Below, piece by piece: positions 22,573 to 35,051 of a stretch of 64,000 nucleotides of DNA. Under the pieces are notes generated by a model. That model did no database searches, had not been told where the DNA came from, and worked only from the letters and a program-made list of their open reading frames with translations. Within the stretch, counting starts at the first letter, position 1. Each line of letters starts with the position of its first letter. The stretch comes from Epiperipatus broadwayi. Its lineage: Eukaryota > Onychophora > Udeonychophora > Euonychophora > Peripatidae. Location: NCBI GenBank assembly GCA_028023455.1, contig JAQFVV010006855.1:62001-126000 (forward strand). The letters run 5' to 3'. Both the position numbers and the translations under genes were made by a program.

Positions 22573-22712
22573 ATAGTATGATGGAGGTTTGAATTCTTTC
22601 TCTGTTGGCACTTATAATTAAAGCTTGTTTGGAGCTAGTGATAAGCTGCATCTAGTGAACATTTTAGCACAAGCCTAAAGGCAAGTTGCACAATTTGTGA
22701 CTTGTTTTATTG

Positions 22713-22755
<43 letters not shown>

Positions 22756-22760
<5 letters not shown>

Positions 22761-24986
22761 TAAGTGTAATAATGGGCTAGCTTGAAGATGACACGTCAAA
22801 CAACTCATACTAAAGCTATAGCGTGGATAAACCCAATCATACTAAGGCTATGTGATGATAAACCTGTTATTCAATGCTGAACAATTAACTATGCCAGATG
22901 GCATGGTCTTGTCGGCTATGCGTAAAAAAATGGATCTAACTATGATCAGACTTGGGGTCTTCATGTAGAGTGCTTATGACAATGTGATGAAGTAATTGAT
23001 CCATGATAGCACCCACCTACAATAAGCTAGTTTTAGACTCTCATACCAGATCTAGGTTTAGTTCAGTTCATCTATATCTCATCGCTCTCTTTCAGGACAT
23101 TTGCCTCAGAATTAGAACTCAGGAAGAATTCACACTCAACTCTTTTAAAAGAGAACATTTCAGTTGCTACAAACAAACAACTCTTGTAAAATAATCATTC
23201 ATAGCTGACTATGTGTGTGTACATATGTGTGGTTTATGTTTGTGTACAAATGCAAAGGCTGAGTCAATAATTAGAAGGTTTGATCAATTTAACTAATGTC
23301 ATATTATTTATTTACAAAATGAATAATGTATAATATTAATAAAAAAGCTTGAAATATATATAAACAATATGTCAACGATTTTTTCAAAATAAATATTTTA
23401 AGAAAATTAATTGGGTTTATGTTTTAGATATCACTAATGAGGATATATCATATTAACAATTCAAAAGAAATATTCACAATATCCATGATAGATACTCATA
23501 TCATAGATATCTTTGAGTATTTAAATAAACAAACATATTTTTTTAAAAGAGAAAGAAAAATCAAAATGAATAATTATGTACATAATATTTTACATGATAC
23601 TTACTAACTAGCTGTTTAATTACCTAGCATATGTATTAAACTTATTACTACATTCAAATCATGAAGATTTTATTTCTTTAAGACCTTCCCACCATTCATT
23701 GTCTTAGTATAATAAAATGAATAAATATAGAAACAACATATACGTAGACACGATAGAGTTATACATTTACACAGAGAGTTAATCATTTATATAGAATGAA
23801 CATTTTAGGACTATTATTAATTTGACGATTAACGCAGAAGAATTTTGTTCCGTTAAGTGTGTGTTATTGTATTTTTTTAAAGAAAGAAAAAAAAATCTTT
23901 ACCTCTTGAGTCTAATATATATCGCAGTGATCAAAAGTCAAACGGTTGAGATGAAAATCAGATGTTGTTTTTATTTAAATGAAAAAAGAATATACTTCTG
24001 ATTAAATTGAACCCCCCCCTCCCTTGCTCCTTACATGCTTTGTCAAGTTGGAATTTTCAAAGTGTTGGGCCAGACGCTTGCTGCTCCCACAAATAAGATT
24101 GAAATAATAAAAATAAAAACCTATTAACAATACATTAAAAAAATTGATTACTTGTGACACAAAATAAATAAATAAATAAGCATATCAAGAATACTTCATG
24201 AATTAATATATAGGTTTCATATGTCGAATATAGTCTTTTTAAGTTAACAGTCCGTACATTTTCTTCTCCACAAATATGAGATATCACCACTGTTATGTGT
24301 GTCATTCAAACAATTCTACCAAAACATTTCTTGCTATACAGAATCAAGGTATCAGGGCTTCAAATACAGGCATCCATGTTTATAGGAACAATGCTGCCAC
24401 CACACAGCAATCAGTCGTTCTAGCCAGACTTCATTCTGCTACTTCCAGACATATAAATTTGAAAATAAATATAGTCTGCGATTAGAGAGATTATTTTCTT
24501 GATCTTGCTAAAAAGAATACATCTATTCAGATGTTGACAGTGCTGACTACAGATATCCTTATATTTCAAATTAACTTTCAGAAAAAAATGTCCGATTATG
24601 ACGTTTGCCTTTTTTTAGATGAATTTTGAAACATTTTTACTTAAGTTCTTCTAGGTATTTACTTGTCAATGTATAATATAAATTAGTAAAGCTTAGAGTT
24701 TAGCTTATTTTTTAAAACTTAAGAATTTTGAGTAACACTTCCATTTTGATTGCGTTCAACCATTCTTGTCTTTTTTAAAACCAGCATTATTTCCATTGCA
24801 CTCTATAATAACAAAAAAAATAAAGTCAAGCGCTATTATTTCACTCTTACCTGCGTTGCTTGATTTTGCATTTGACCTTTGATCTATTCAACGTTTAGAC
24901 TGTCATTGTCTTAAGCTGTTTAGTGATGTTTAACACATTTACCACCCAATGACTGTTATTACACACACACACATATATATATATAT
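22756..24986. other. AT-rich stretch without recognised gene
   Basis: It lies between the family 2 repeat and the solo LTR at 24987. It contains short CA, TA and A-rich runs. The frames at 23003-23194 and 24276-24485 have no family signal. It belongs to the material nested inside the LINE. Confidence 0.5.
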
Positions 24987-26706
24987 TGAACCAAGTTCGT
25001 ATGTGTGGATTTGAATCACCGATCTCTTAGGCAGAGAAGAACATACTCGGAGAGTATGTATGCCCAAACAATAGCTATAAAGTATATAACTAACATTACA
25101 TTTCCAGGACATAGCTTCTTCTCGGCTGTTGAGTTGAGCATTACGTCCAAAGCACTTTTTTTTTGTTTGTGTATAAACACGGGCACCAGCTGCTTATTCT
25201 AAAAGAATACTAAAATAATAGACAACGCACTTTGAATAGTGGCCACTAACTCAACACCTAAATCCATGACTAGCTCAGTTGTTTGTAATCACTAATAGAT
25301 TATACTTAATTAGTGGTTAAAAGACTTGATAAAAGGGAATTGATAAAAAGAATTGACCGACAAATAAAGTTTAATTTGAAAGATAATTTATTAACTAACA
25401 TTTATTTACTAAATTTAAACATTTTATACTTCTAATAAAACACACACATATTTTAAATTAACATTCTAAATAGTTTAAATATTCTTGAATATTTTCATAA
25501 CAGAACACTGGGAATTTATCTACTTTGACTAATAATATTGATAAAAGGATCACGCACATATTAACTCATGCACACACATAATAATGATAATAAAGGACTA
25601 CATAGCATTTGAAATTTAATCACACACATCAATAGTTCATTTATGTATGATATAGAGTTAATATAATTAGACTCTTGAAAGATTTGTACGAATTAATGCA
25701 ATGCAATGGCTATTACAGTATAAACGAAAATAAGCAAATGTTTTACCTAGGATTTTGAACGTAGATTTAACACTTTGTTTTCTTCTTGTTTGTTGTTTCT
25801 TCCAGTATGAATGGTTCCAGTATGAATGCTTCCAGCCGGCTGGGACATTTCCTTGCTGAGTTTCCTGATTTTCACGATTATTACTATCGGAGACAAATAG
25901 ATACTGACAGAGATTTTTTAAGATATTAAGCTGACATTATTTCACGGGCAGATCTGCTGTTTTCTTGGACATCTGGGCTGGAGATAAACGTGCATTCCCA
26001 AGATCTTCTCAACACTGCATTTTGTTTGTTAACTGCTCAATTAATTTCTGAACTGCACTACTCAATTACTTTGTGAACTGATCTCACTCAATTAATTTGT
26101 GGACTGATTGTCCGATAAAAAAAAGATCTATTTATACCTGCACCTTGTTGTCTTTCTAATATCTCCGGCAAGATCTGTTGTCAAATTCCAATGGTAATCA
26201 TTTGATAAATGTGTTTTGGAAGATTGCTTAATTAGTAATAGCCATGCAATAAAACGTGTTGTTTTATTTTATTAATAGCCATTGCCGTGGTTTTAATGAT
26301 AATCTTCTTTTATTTCGCATACATTGTATTTATTTACAAATCGCACATATATACACACATATATTTTTGATACAATTTACTATTTAGTTTTAACATTATT
26401 TTTCTTTAATTAAACTTGAATGAAAAGAGATTTGTATGTTTTAACTTTTTAAATTATATTTTTACGAATACTAATAAAAACTCTTTACTTCCTTTTATAC
26501 CTCTTAGTTTAATTTCTCAAACCAAGACTCCCCTCCCCCCTTTTTATTTCAAAACTAACGCTAGAAAACTATTTGATTTTTATCTTTTTCAAAAACAAAC
26601 TGAATAAACTCTTCAACATTTAATTTTATGTTTTTCTTTAACGAAAGATTATTTTAATAATATAATTTTAGATAAAATTATATGTGCCTATATCAATATA
26701 GGTACA
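24987..26706 (-). repeat. Solo LTR, family A (reverse), in (TA)n
   Basis: It is the reverse complement of the LTR at 3585-5141: starts TGAACC and ends GGTACA on the plus strand. Both ends abut AT runs (24973-24986 and 26707-26717), so the target was a TA microsatellite. It contains the TGGTGCCC box on the minus strand (25181-25188) and the covarying hairpin (25042-25058). Confidence 0.75.
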
Positions 26707-26879
26707 ATATATATATAACTGTTATAAAACCTATTAATGTTAATTTCAAAATTTAGCTTTGCATAACTTCATACAAGCCTTTATGTGTGACTTGTCTATT
26801 CATGATTTAATTTTAATTTGTGCAAGAAAGCAATCTTTTAAACAAAAGAAAAAATATATTTTAGTGACTGTTTGTATTT

Positions 26880-28574
26880 ACTTTTCCACATGTTGAAGAT
26901 AATCTGTTCTTAGAAATAACTGTTCCTTGTGATGGTCATTTTACTGTAAAACATACTGTAAGGTTTGGGTGGTTAAAGGCCAGTGAGGGTGAAGTTTTAA
27001 TCTACCCTCGCAATATAGAAAAGATGTTAGATGTGAAGGATAGAGTGATAATAAACATAAAAGCATATAGTAATGGAAATATTAGGTTTACCGAAAATGA
27101 ATTAAATGAGGCAGGAAAGAAATTGAAAAGTGGAAAGGCAAAAGATATAAATTGATGGCATCAGAGATAGTAGTCAATTTAGGACATAGGACAAAACTAA
27201 TCTTGTTAGCATGTTTTAATAAGATGGCATAGAAGAGAGATTTTCTGGATAGTTGGAGTAATACATGAGTAAGGCTGCTATCTAAAGGAAAGGGTAAGGA
27301 TCATAAAAAGTTAAGTAATTATAGACCAATAGTGATAGGTCAATGTTATATAAAGTTTTCATATATATGGTGGCTGGAAGGCTCACAAAATGGATGGAAA
27401 AAATAATACAGTGGGAGAAATGCAAGGAGATTTGCGATGGAATAGGCATAGGGGAGATAGTTTATTTGTTGTTACACAACTTATAGAAATAAGTAGAAAT
27501 ACAGGTATAGATAGTTATATATGGTTTTATAGATATAGAGAAGATATATGATATAGTAAATAGAAAAAGATTAAGGGTAAGTTTAGCAAATTTGGGAATG
27601 GATGGAGGTTTAATGGATCGTATTACAAGATTGTATGAAAAGAATTATTATAAGTATTAATTAGGAATATAGAATCAGTTAAAATTAAAGTTGGGGTGGG
27701 ACTAAGGCAAACATGGCTTATGTCACCTATTTTATGTTTGATGTATTTATGAGAAATGGAGAGAGAAATAGAATGAAAAGGAAGAGGGATAGAGATAACA
27801 TTAATAGGCAGCAGCAAGATAGTAAAAGAATAGCAAAAATAGTGTTCAATTGGGTTATGAGTAAAGGGCAGGTAACAAGATGGGTGAGAAAGGTAATGCA
27901 GTATGCAAAAGATTTGGATAAGGAATTTATATCAGTATACTTGTATAAAAGATGGGATGATTGTGTTAGGAGGTTTGTTTAGTGTTATAATGGTAAGGAA
28001 TGGGATAAAAGAATAGAAGCATTAATAAAAAATAGGTAGTTGGGGAAATGGAGAACTAGTATGGAGGGCAAGAAGAGTTTAAATATATATAGAAGTAAAT
28101 GGAATATTGGATGCGAGTTAATTTATGTTAATAGTAAGGAAAGTAGTTTATTATTTAAGGCTCGAATGGGATCTTTAGCAACAAGAGAATATACATGTAA
28201 ATGGAAAACCATGAATAATTTAGTGTGCAAATTGTGTAAGGAAGGTATAGAAATTATTAGGCATCTGTTGATTGAATGTAAATACTTGAAAGCAGAAAGG
28301 GTACAGATAATGAAGTTATGGGAGAATAGACATGAACAAAGTGACTATACAGAAAGTGAGTTATTTGTTTTTATGTTGGGTTTGGGAAGAGATAAAGAGG
28401 ATTTAGATATAAAGACCATAGAGATGACAAAGATTATGTTGTGGAAATGGGATGGGGCAGAATATGGGAAGACTTAAGAGTGGGGAATGGAGAATAACAT
28501 GGCTAACAGGTTTATCTGGGCATAATTGCTGAGATATTCTTGACTTCGTTTAAGGAGAAGCCAAATGCATCACA
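26880..28574 (+). pseudogene. LINE reverse transcriptase remnant, first 3' end
   Basis: Plus-strand pieces in order: a thumb-proximal start reading FTENELNEAGKKLKSGKAKD; a middle part with QGDLRWNRHRGDSLFVVTQL (about 27420-27500); the palm FIDIEKIYDIVNR (about 27520-27570); VGLRQTWLMSPIL, the degenerate G-V-R-Q-G-C-P-L-S-P motif (about 27690-27740); then, after a deletion that removed the FADD motif, the C-terminal region with CKLCKEGIEIIRHLLIEC (28040-28477), a zinc-knuckle-like tail. It ends at a repeated CATCA tail (28567-28587). Many stops and frameshifts make it inactive. Confidence 0.65.
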
Positions 28575-29955
28575 TCACATCACATAAGGTCTTTTATTCC
28601 TGGATGATGATTTCTTGTGCACAGAATGTAGGGAAAGTATGAAAGTTATGCTGAGGGCATGCATAAGAAGGAGGGGCAAAGTATTGGGGATTAAATTAGT
28701 GAATAAAAATGAAAAAGTAATGATCATTAATACTGGAAAAAGAGAAGACAAAGAATTTTTATTGGGGGGTATAAAGTTAAGTGCGGTGAATAAATATAAC
28801 TATTTGGGAATCGTCTCAAGTAATCAGAGAAATTGCTTGCATAAATGGGAGAACAAACTGAACAAAAAAGCAAAATAAGGGACTGATAAAGAAATTGTTT
28901 TTTCATAAAATAAATATGGCATAGCTATAATTGTATGGTAGGGAATGGCAATAGCAGGGTTAAAATATGATAAGGATGCACTATGTATAAGTAAAGAGGT
29001 GTTACATTACTTAGAAAAAGTACCAAGAGAAGTAGGAAGTCATGCATTAGATGCAGATGTATCGATAGCAAAGGAGGCAATTCAAAAAGAAATGGCAGGG
29101 TGAAATTTATATGAGAGATGCAAAATGAAAATTTTTGATATATTGCAGTTTATGGATGACAAGAGAATATCCAAATTAGTATTTAATTGGGTTATAAGTA
29201 AAGGGCAGGCCAAAAGATGGGTAAGAAAAGTAGTACTGTATGCAGAAAATTTGGATAAAAAATTATGTCAGTATACTTATACAGAAGGTGGGATGATTGT
29301 GTTGGGAGAATTGTTGTTAGGAGAATTGTTGAGTGTAATAGTCGCAAGGAATGGGATAGAAGAATAAATACAATAATAAAGATTAGGAAGTTGAAGAGAT
29401 AGAAAACTAGTATTGAAAATAAAAAGAGTTTAAATATATATAGAGGTCAACAGAATATTGAGTGCAAGTTAATTTATGATAATAACAAGGAAGTAGTTTA
29501 CTGTTTAAGGCTCAAACAGGATCTTTAGCAAGAAGCGAATATACACATAAATGGAAAAATATGGGTGGTATAGTCTGCAAATTGTGTAAGGAAGCCATAG
29601 AGAATATTAGACATCTATTAATTGAATGTAAATGCCTGAAAGCAGAAAGGATACTAATAATAAAGTTGTGGAAGAATAAATACAATCTAAGTGAATATAT
29701 AGATGGTGGATACTTGGTTTTTATGCTAGATTTGAAAAAAGATATGAGGGGTTCATTTATAACTGCCATGGAGTTGATAAAGAATATGTTGTGGTAATGG
29801 GGTTAAGCAGGATAGAGAAGAATATGAGAAAAACATAGGGTAGGAAATGGAAAGAGAAGATAAAATGGATAATAGGTTTCTTTGGGCATAGAATCAGAGA
29901 GATTTTTGACTCCATAAAAGGAAAAGTCACAGTGCATCGCCTCTCATCATCAATT
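28575..29955 (+). pseudogene. LINE remnant, second 3' end in tandem
   Basis: This starts inside the RT (LLFxxDD position, with FLDDDFLC at 28597-28618), continues with KVLGIKLVNKNEKVMI and YNYLGIVSS (28615-28878), and repeats the C-terminal region (29125-29367 and 29561-29797) with CKLCKEAIENIRHLLIEC. It ends in CATCA- and CATT-type repeats at 29935-29970, like the first copy. The join between a full 3' end and an internal RT piece shows tandem insertion or rearrangement of two related copies. Confidence 0.6.
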
Positions 29956-30100
29956 CATCATCTCATCATTTTTGTTATCAATGACGCAATAAAAAATAGA
30001 AGAATTTTTTTTAAAACTACTTTCTTTCTGTTTTTTTTATTATTCCTGTATTGTTTTATTACAGAAACTATAATTATAATTGATATTATTATTATCACTG

Positions 30101-30263
<163 letters not shown>

Positions 30264-30552
30264 GTTGAGATGTATTGTTTTAGGCTCTTTCAAAAGAATT
30301 TGAGCTTTTATCATTTCAGGTAACATAAATAAAATTTGACTACGTTTTCGTGTAAAAGTATTGTATTTATGTTGTACAAGAATATCCCACTCATATGAAA
30401 AATTCCCATCAGTTGAATTGAACTTATTCCAACAAACAGTAGATAAATTAAGTGATTGAGATGTATTCAATCTAGATTTCCAAAAGTTTGTATAAGACCA
30501 TTGTTCATTCATCTCGTCATATTTTACATACTTATACAATAATATTTATTCG

Positions 30553-30555
<3 letters not shown>

Positions 30556-30588
<33 letters not shown>
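30556..30588. repeat. (TA)16 microsatellite inside the coding region
   Basis: It encodes alternating Tyr and Ile on the minus strand and shifts the reading frame of copy A. The paralogue at 47229-47246 has no such run. Confidence 0.85.
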
Positions 30589-30591
<3 letters not shown>

Positions 30592-31117
30592 CGATTGTAT
30601 TAATGAAAACATTTACATCGAGTTTATAATTCAGTGTGATACAGAAAAGTTGGTTTTCAACAGGATATGGAGGATCAAATGTATTATTTATTAAAGCAAT
30701 AGGATAAAGGCTTTCAAAATAATAACATTGATCCAGAGGATCATACATCAAACACTTATCAATGTTATACATATATCCTTCCAGAGTCATCGCTTGAATA
30801 CTTACATTGAGAGGAGGAACAACGATGTCAGGTTTAATAAAAACAATTTGATTAACAGTTGATTTAGGGCTGATTAAAAAAGAAAAAATAGTCTCAGCTT
30901 TGTTTTCATCATGCGAAACGTAATAAATGAGTTCTTTTTGTTCACTGATTTTGTAAATATATACATCATTAATAACTTTCGTTGTCAGCCCGTCTTCGAT
31001 TTTAATCACCATATTAAAGCAATCAACAAATTCTACCTTTAAAACTGGTTCTGCTTTTGTTACTCCAGAAATACACAGATAGAATATAAGTAGGTACATA
31101 AGTAATAAAATAACCAT

Positions 31118-32365
31118 TCTTTAGTATTGTCTTTAGTGGTTTTATACTATATACAGAAGTTTAAAATAATACAGGCTAATCCCTATTTAAAATATTTTTG
31201 AATACTTATAGAACCAAAATAATGCATATTTTTAAAGAATAGTTATTTAAGAACCAAAAAATATGATCCAGAGCTGGTGCAATTGAACATTCATTCCTAG
31301 TGAAACAATATTTTCCTTTTTCTTAAATTGCATATCTTAATTTATATTTAGTAAAACCATTTCATTGCTTATGGATCTTCTTTATAAATGTTATAAAAAT
31401 ATGATTTGAAACTTTAAACTTTGATACTTTTTATAATTTAATCTTTTTTTTAATCAAAATACTATTTTTTCTGAAATATACTATCATAAATTCTTGTCTT
31501 AAATTTTTATCTAATTTCAGGCTGTTATCTGAGAGGTAACATATTTTTCTGTTGAAATAAATATATTACATTTATGGAAGATTAAACTAATTTATTTTTT
31601 CATCAAACGCTTTATTTAGTTCCTGTATTATCACAATTATCAAAGTAATAAAAAAGAACAATTCTACAATATTCTTCTAAGCATTTCCACCATACAAAGA
31701 CAATATTTATTATTCCAAAGTTTTAAAAATTATAAACTAACATGTAAGCCAGAAGTAACATGATTTCAAAGTTTGTTTTTGTTTATTATATAAATAAGCA
31801 AATTTATTTTATATAATTAATATATCCACAATGATCCATTATTCGATGTTTTAAGAATATGAGAATTATACATATATTGGTAATACAAAAACATCTATAC
31901 TAGTATATCTTATAAATGAAATCATTTCTTTTATTCCTAAAGTCATTTTCATAATTTAAAACCTTAAAAGGTAATTTTTTTTTATTTAAAAAATTATATT
32001 AAAATTGTAACTTATCATTTTGACTTTATGGTATTGAGAAGTCTTTTTTTCTGAACTAATTTATCAAAATTACAATAAAAAATCCCTGTCTTTCTATCCG
32101 TTGATATATTTGCAACTATATGAAGTGTGATTTCTTTACTTACACTACTGTGAGAAAAAAAAATGATTACATGTAGGCACTATATATTATTCTTATGCAA
32201 CACACATTAAAGATGTAAAATTAGACATAAATTTTAAGTTATATTTCTCAAAAAAAAAAGTGTTTATTGATGAGTGAACTGAACTCATGTCTTTAATGGC
32301 CATACTATTCAATGTAAAGAAAATGAAACTATAATCATACTGAACTCCAGCAATCCAACTTTTTC
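31118..32365. other. Duplicated AT-rich sequence upstream of copy A
   Basis: It is collinear with 47845-48018, 48607-49326 and 60007-60590. It contains no confident gene. It serves as the empty site for the insertions at 48035 and 49327. Confidence 0.6.
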
Positions 32366-32990
32366 ATTATTAGAAGTATACATGAATAAGCATTTATTTT
32401 ATAACGTCTTGCGTGCGATTATAATTACGATAGAATGACAGCCTGTTAAGCTAATTGCGCAGACGCTGTGAGAATGTTATTAATAAATGAATACCTTCGA
32501 ACAACCACATGATATAGTATTTATATAAGAGTAAAAAGGAATCCTCTTACTCTTACGACTCAAATGTTTATATATGAGCAAATCTAAAGTAGTTGTAACG
32601 AAGGCGTGACTACATAATAGTCACTTTAAATTACTATATATAATGTCTGTATGAATGACGCCAATGAAATTTTCTAGAATTTACTAAACGCCACTCTAAA
32701 CGAAACTAAATCATATACATGAATAAGCATTTATTTTATTGGCGTCATTCATACAGACATTATATATAGTAATTTAAAGTGACTATTATGTAGTCACGCC
32801 TTCGTTACAACTACTTTAGATTTGCTCATATATAAACATTTGAGTCGTAAGAGTAAGAGGATTCCTTTTTACTCTTATATAAATACTATATCATGTGGTT
32901 GTTCGAAGGTATTCATTTATTAATAACATTCTCACAGCGTCTGCGCAATTAGCTTAACAGGCTGTCATTCTATCGTAATTATTAGAAGTA
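32366..32990. mobile_element. 599-bp foldback insertion with 13-bp target duplication
   Basis: The sequence 32379-32977 is flanked by ATTATTAGAAGTA (32366-32378 and 32978-32990). At the paralogous site near 60590 there is a single ATTATTAAAAAG-like copy and no insertion. Arms 32423-32664 and 32739-32980 are equal in length (242 bp) and I see no mismatch between them. The words TACATGAATAAGC occur both at the left end and again in the loop, so the insert is a direct repeat as well as a foldback. The long duplication suggests target-primed (LINE-type) insertion. Confidence 0.75.
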
Positions 32991-33609
32991 ATAAATTGTA
33001 TCTTTTGTACTGAGTTATTTGACTATATTGCTAAAATGAAGAATGAATATTGTTTAATATTATGAAGACTAACAATGCTTAGAATAGTATGTGTAATTGC
33101 AGATAATAAATCATAAAAATAAATGATAAATTGTAGCGTTAGACTTTTCAGATTTATATTCATATTTTAAACATAATCCAGTGTGTTGGAATCTTAATAT
33201 ATCTCTATATGTCTTAAATTATATCTTGGGTTCACTTAATTTCTCATCATCATCATCAGCTTGTTCTGATGCAAAACATTGTAGCACTGGGGTCGGAAGT
33301 AAGGAATTTATGTGGTATCACCATGGGTGCTGTCCATAGTGTTATAGATTTGGGGAATGGGCAAACAGGTTAGAATTTGTGATTGCTCCTGACCTGTGTA
33401 TCTTAGGCATGAGTGGATTTGGGGCACTTTTGCTCAGATTCTAAGTCTTGTTGAATGGACATACATTTTTGACTGGTACATTATATGTATAATTAATTAA
33501 CTGCAACTAAAACAGATAACTTCTATCTGTCAAACTAACACAATCCAGATCTTAAACTAGCATTATAATTATGCTAATGAAAAAGACTTAAATTACATTA
33601 TAATCTATG
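32991..33609. other. End of duplication copy 1 and unique sequence
   Basis: Similarity to copy 2 ends at about 33165. From 33220 to 33480 there is a GC-richer block (GTAGCACTGGGGTCGG, GCTCCTGACCTGTG) that may be another repeat. No gene is seen. Confidence 0.4.
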
Positions 33610-33756
33610 TAAATATTTGACAACCAGACACTCTTCACAAATGTGGAGCTTAATTGCAAATATAGGGATTTGAACTCAGACTTTCAAGCACCCACTAACT
33701 ATCCACAATATCTCATCCAACTGATACACATGAGCACACACATGTAGAAAAGATAA

Positions 33757-33817
33757 ATAATCACCAATATATGTATTTCATGCTAAACCAGAATTCATCT
33801 GTTGGTCCAGATTATCA
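33757..33817 (-). ncRNA. Hammerhead ribozyme, family 3 copy a (one core change)
   Basis: The layout is as in copy e (48389) but the core reads CAGATGA (T-to-A at position 4) and stem II has a mismatch. GAAA and both parts of stem I are kept. Confidence 0.65.
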
Positions 33818-34403
33818 TCTGCCATGCACAGTTCATATGAGAATAGAAAATCCTCATGCTTTAATGGAAAGGCTTAAGTCTACTTCAACCTCCAATTTTT
33901 TACCCATCCATATCATTGAATATCTGATGTTGGAAAGCCCAAATTTCATGCTGATGCCAACATTATTGCCATGCCCATGTTGATATGAAGTCACTCTGAT
34001 CCCTCATGTATAGGACCTTATTCATTTAAATACATAGAAGAGGGATGGGCAGGATACAAGCTTGATATGTGCATTCTGGAGCTTAATTGTAAATATAGGG
34101 GATTTGTACTCAGACTTTTCAAATATTTACATATCAAGCTTGTATCTTGCCCATCCCTCTTCTATGTATTTAAATGGACAAGGTCCTATACATGAGGGGT
34201 CAGAGTGACTTCAGGTCAACATGGGTGTGGCAATAATGTTGACATCAGCATGGGATTTTGGCTTTCCAACATCAGATTTTTAATAATATGGATGGCTGAA
34301 AAGTTGGAGGTTAAAGTAGGTTGAAGCCTGTCCATTAATGCATGAGGATTTGCTATCTTAATATAAACTGAGCATTGATTATATATATATATGTGTGGGA
34401 GAT

Positions 34404-34463
34404 GATAATCTGGACCAACTGATGAATGCTGGATTAGCATGTAATACATGTATTGGTGATTAT
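34404..34463 (+). ncRNA. Hammerhead ribozyme, family 3 copy b (one core change)
   Basis: CTGATGA 34419-34425, perfect stem II ATGCT-GGATT-AGCAT, but GAAA reads GTAA. Stem III ACATGT is self-complementary. Stem I CCAA/TTGG and ATAATC/GATTAT are kept. Confidence 0.7.
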
Positions 34464-34881
34464 TTATCTGTTCTACAAGTGTGTGATCATGTGCATCAGT
34501 TATATGAGATATTGTGGATAGTTGGTAGGTGCTTGAAAGTTTGAGTTCAAATCCCCTATAATTACAATTAAGCTCCAGGTTTGTGAAGAGTGGCTGGTTT
34601 TCAAATATTTACATATCAAGCTTGTATTCTGACCTTCCCTCTTCTGTGTATTTAAGTGGATAAGGTCCTATACATGAGGGGTCAGAGTGACTTCAGGTCA
34701 ACATGGGCATGGCAATAATGTTGGCATCAGCATGGGATTTGGGCTTTCCATCATCAGATTTTTAATAATATGGATGGCTGAAAAGTTGGAGGTTGAAGTA
34801 GATTGAAGCCTTTCCATTAAAGTGTGAGGATTTGCTATCTTAATATAAACTGAGCACTGATTATATATATGTGCGGGAGAT

Positions 34882-34941
34882 GATAATCAGAACCAAGTGA
34901 TGAATGCTGGTTTAGCATGCAATATGTATATTGGTGATTAT
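34882..34941 (+). ncRNA. Hammerhead ribozyme, family 3 copy c (two core changes)
   Basis: The core reads GTGATGA and GCAA, with stems I and II kept. It is expected to be inactive. Its core lies 478 bases from that of copy b. Confidence 0.65.
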
Positions 34942-35051
34942 TTATCTTTTCTCCATGTGTGTGGTTATGTGTATCAGTTGTATGAGATAGGGTGGATAAT
35001 TGGTGGGTGCTTGAAAGTCTGAGTATAAATCCCCTATATTGATAATCTATG

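Larger units (their letters stand above)
22010..22755. mobile_element. Hammerhead-like retroposon, family 2 (inverted units, (TA)n flanks)
   Basis: A unit opens at 22021 after (TA)n, a partial direct copy begins at about 22390, and an inverted unit runs from about 22470 to the (TA)n at 22716-22756. The blocks GATCTAGTTTCT, CAGCTATATGGGTCT and AACTCAGTTCTGTTTCAC resemble blocks of the family 1 unit (CAGCTATATGGGTCT also occurs at about 5886), so the two are distant relatives. No protein is encoded. Confidence 0.65.
33610..35041. mobile_element. Hammerhead-ribozyme retroposon cluster, family 3 (three 478-bp units)
   Basis: One unit in reverse (33610-34075) is followed by two forward units in tandem (about 34110-34590 and 34590-35041, period 478). 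ATAATCTATG occurs at 33600-33609 and 35042-35051, a candidate 10-bp target duplication. Each unit has an internal (TA)n just before the ribozyme, and a box-B-like GAGTTCAAATCCCC (34543-34556) preceded by an A-box-like TGGATAGTTGGTAGG. It does not code for protein: the frames at 33771-33983, 34216-34449 and 34835-35071 are repeat translations. Confidence 0.75.

Noticed and set aside
24961-24986. Short (AC)n-(AT)n array considered as a CRISPR or satellite
   Set aside because: It is a simple microsatellite without spacers. Its AT part is the target site of the solo LTR.
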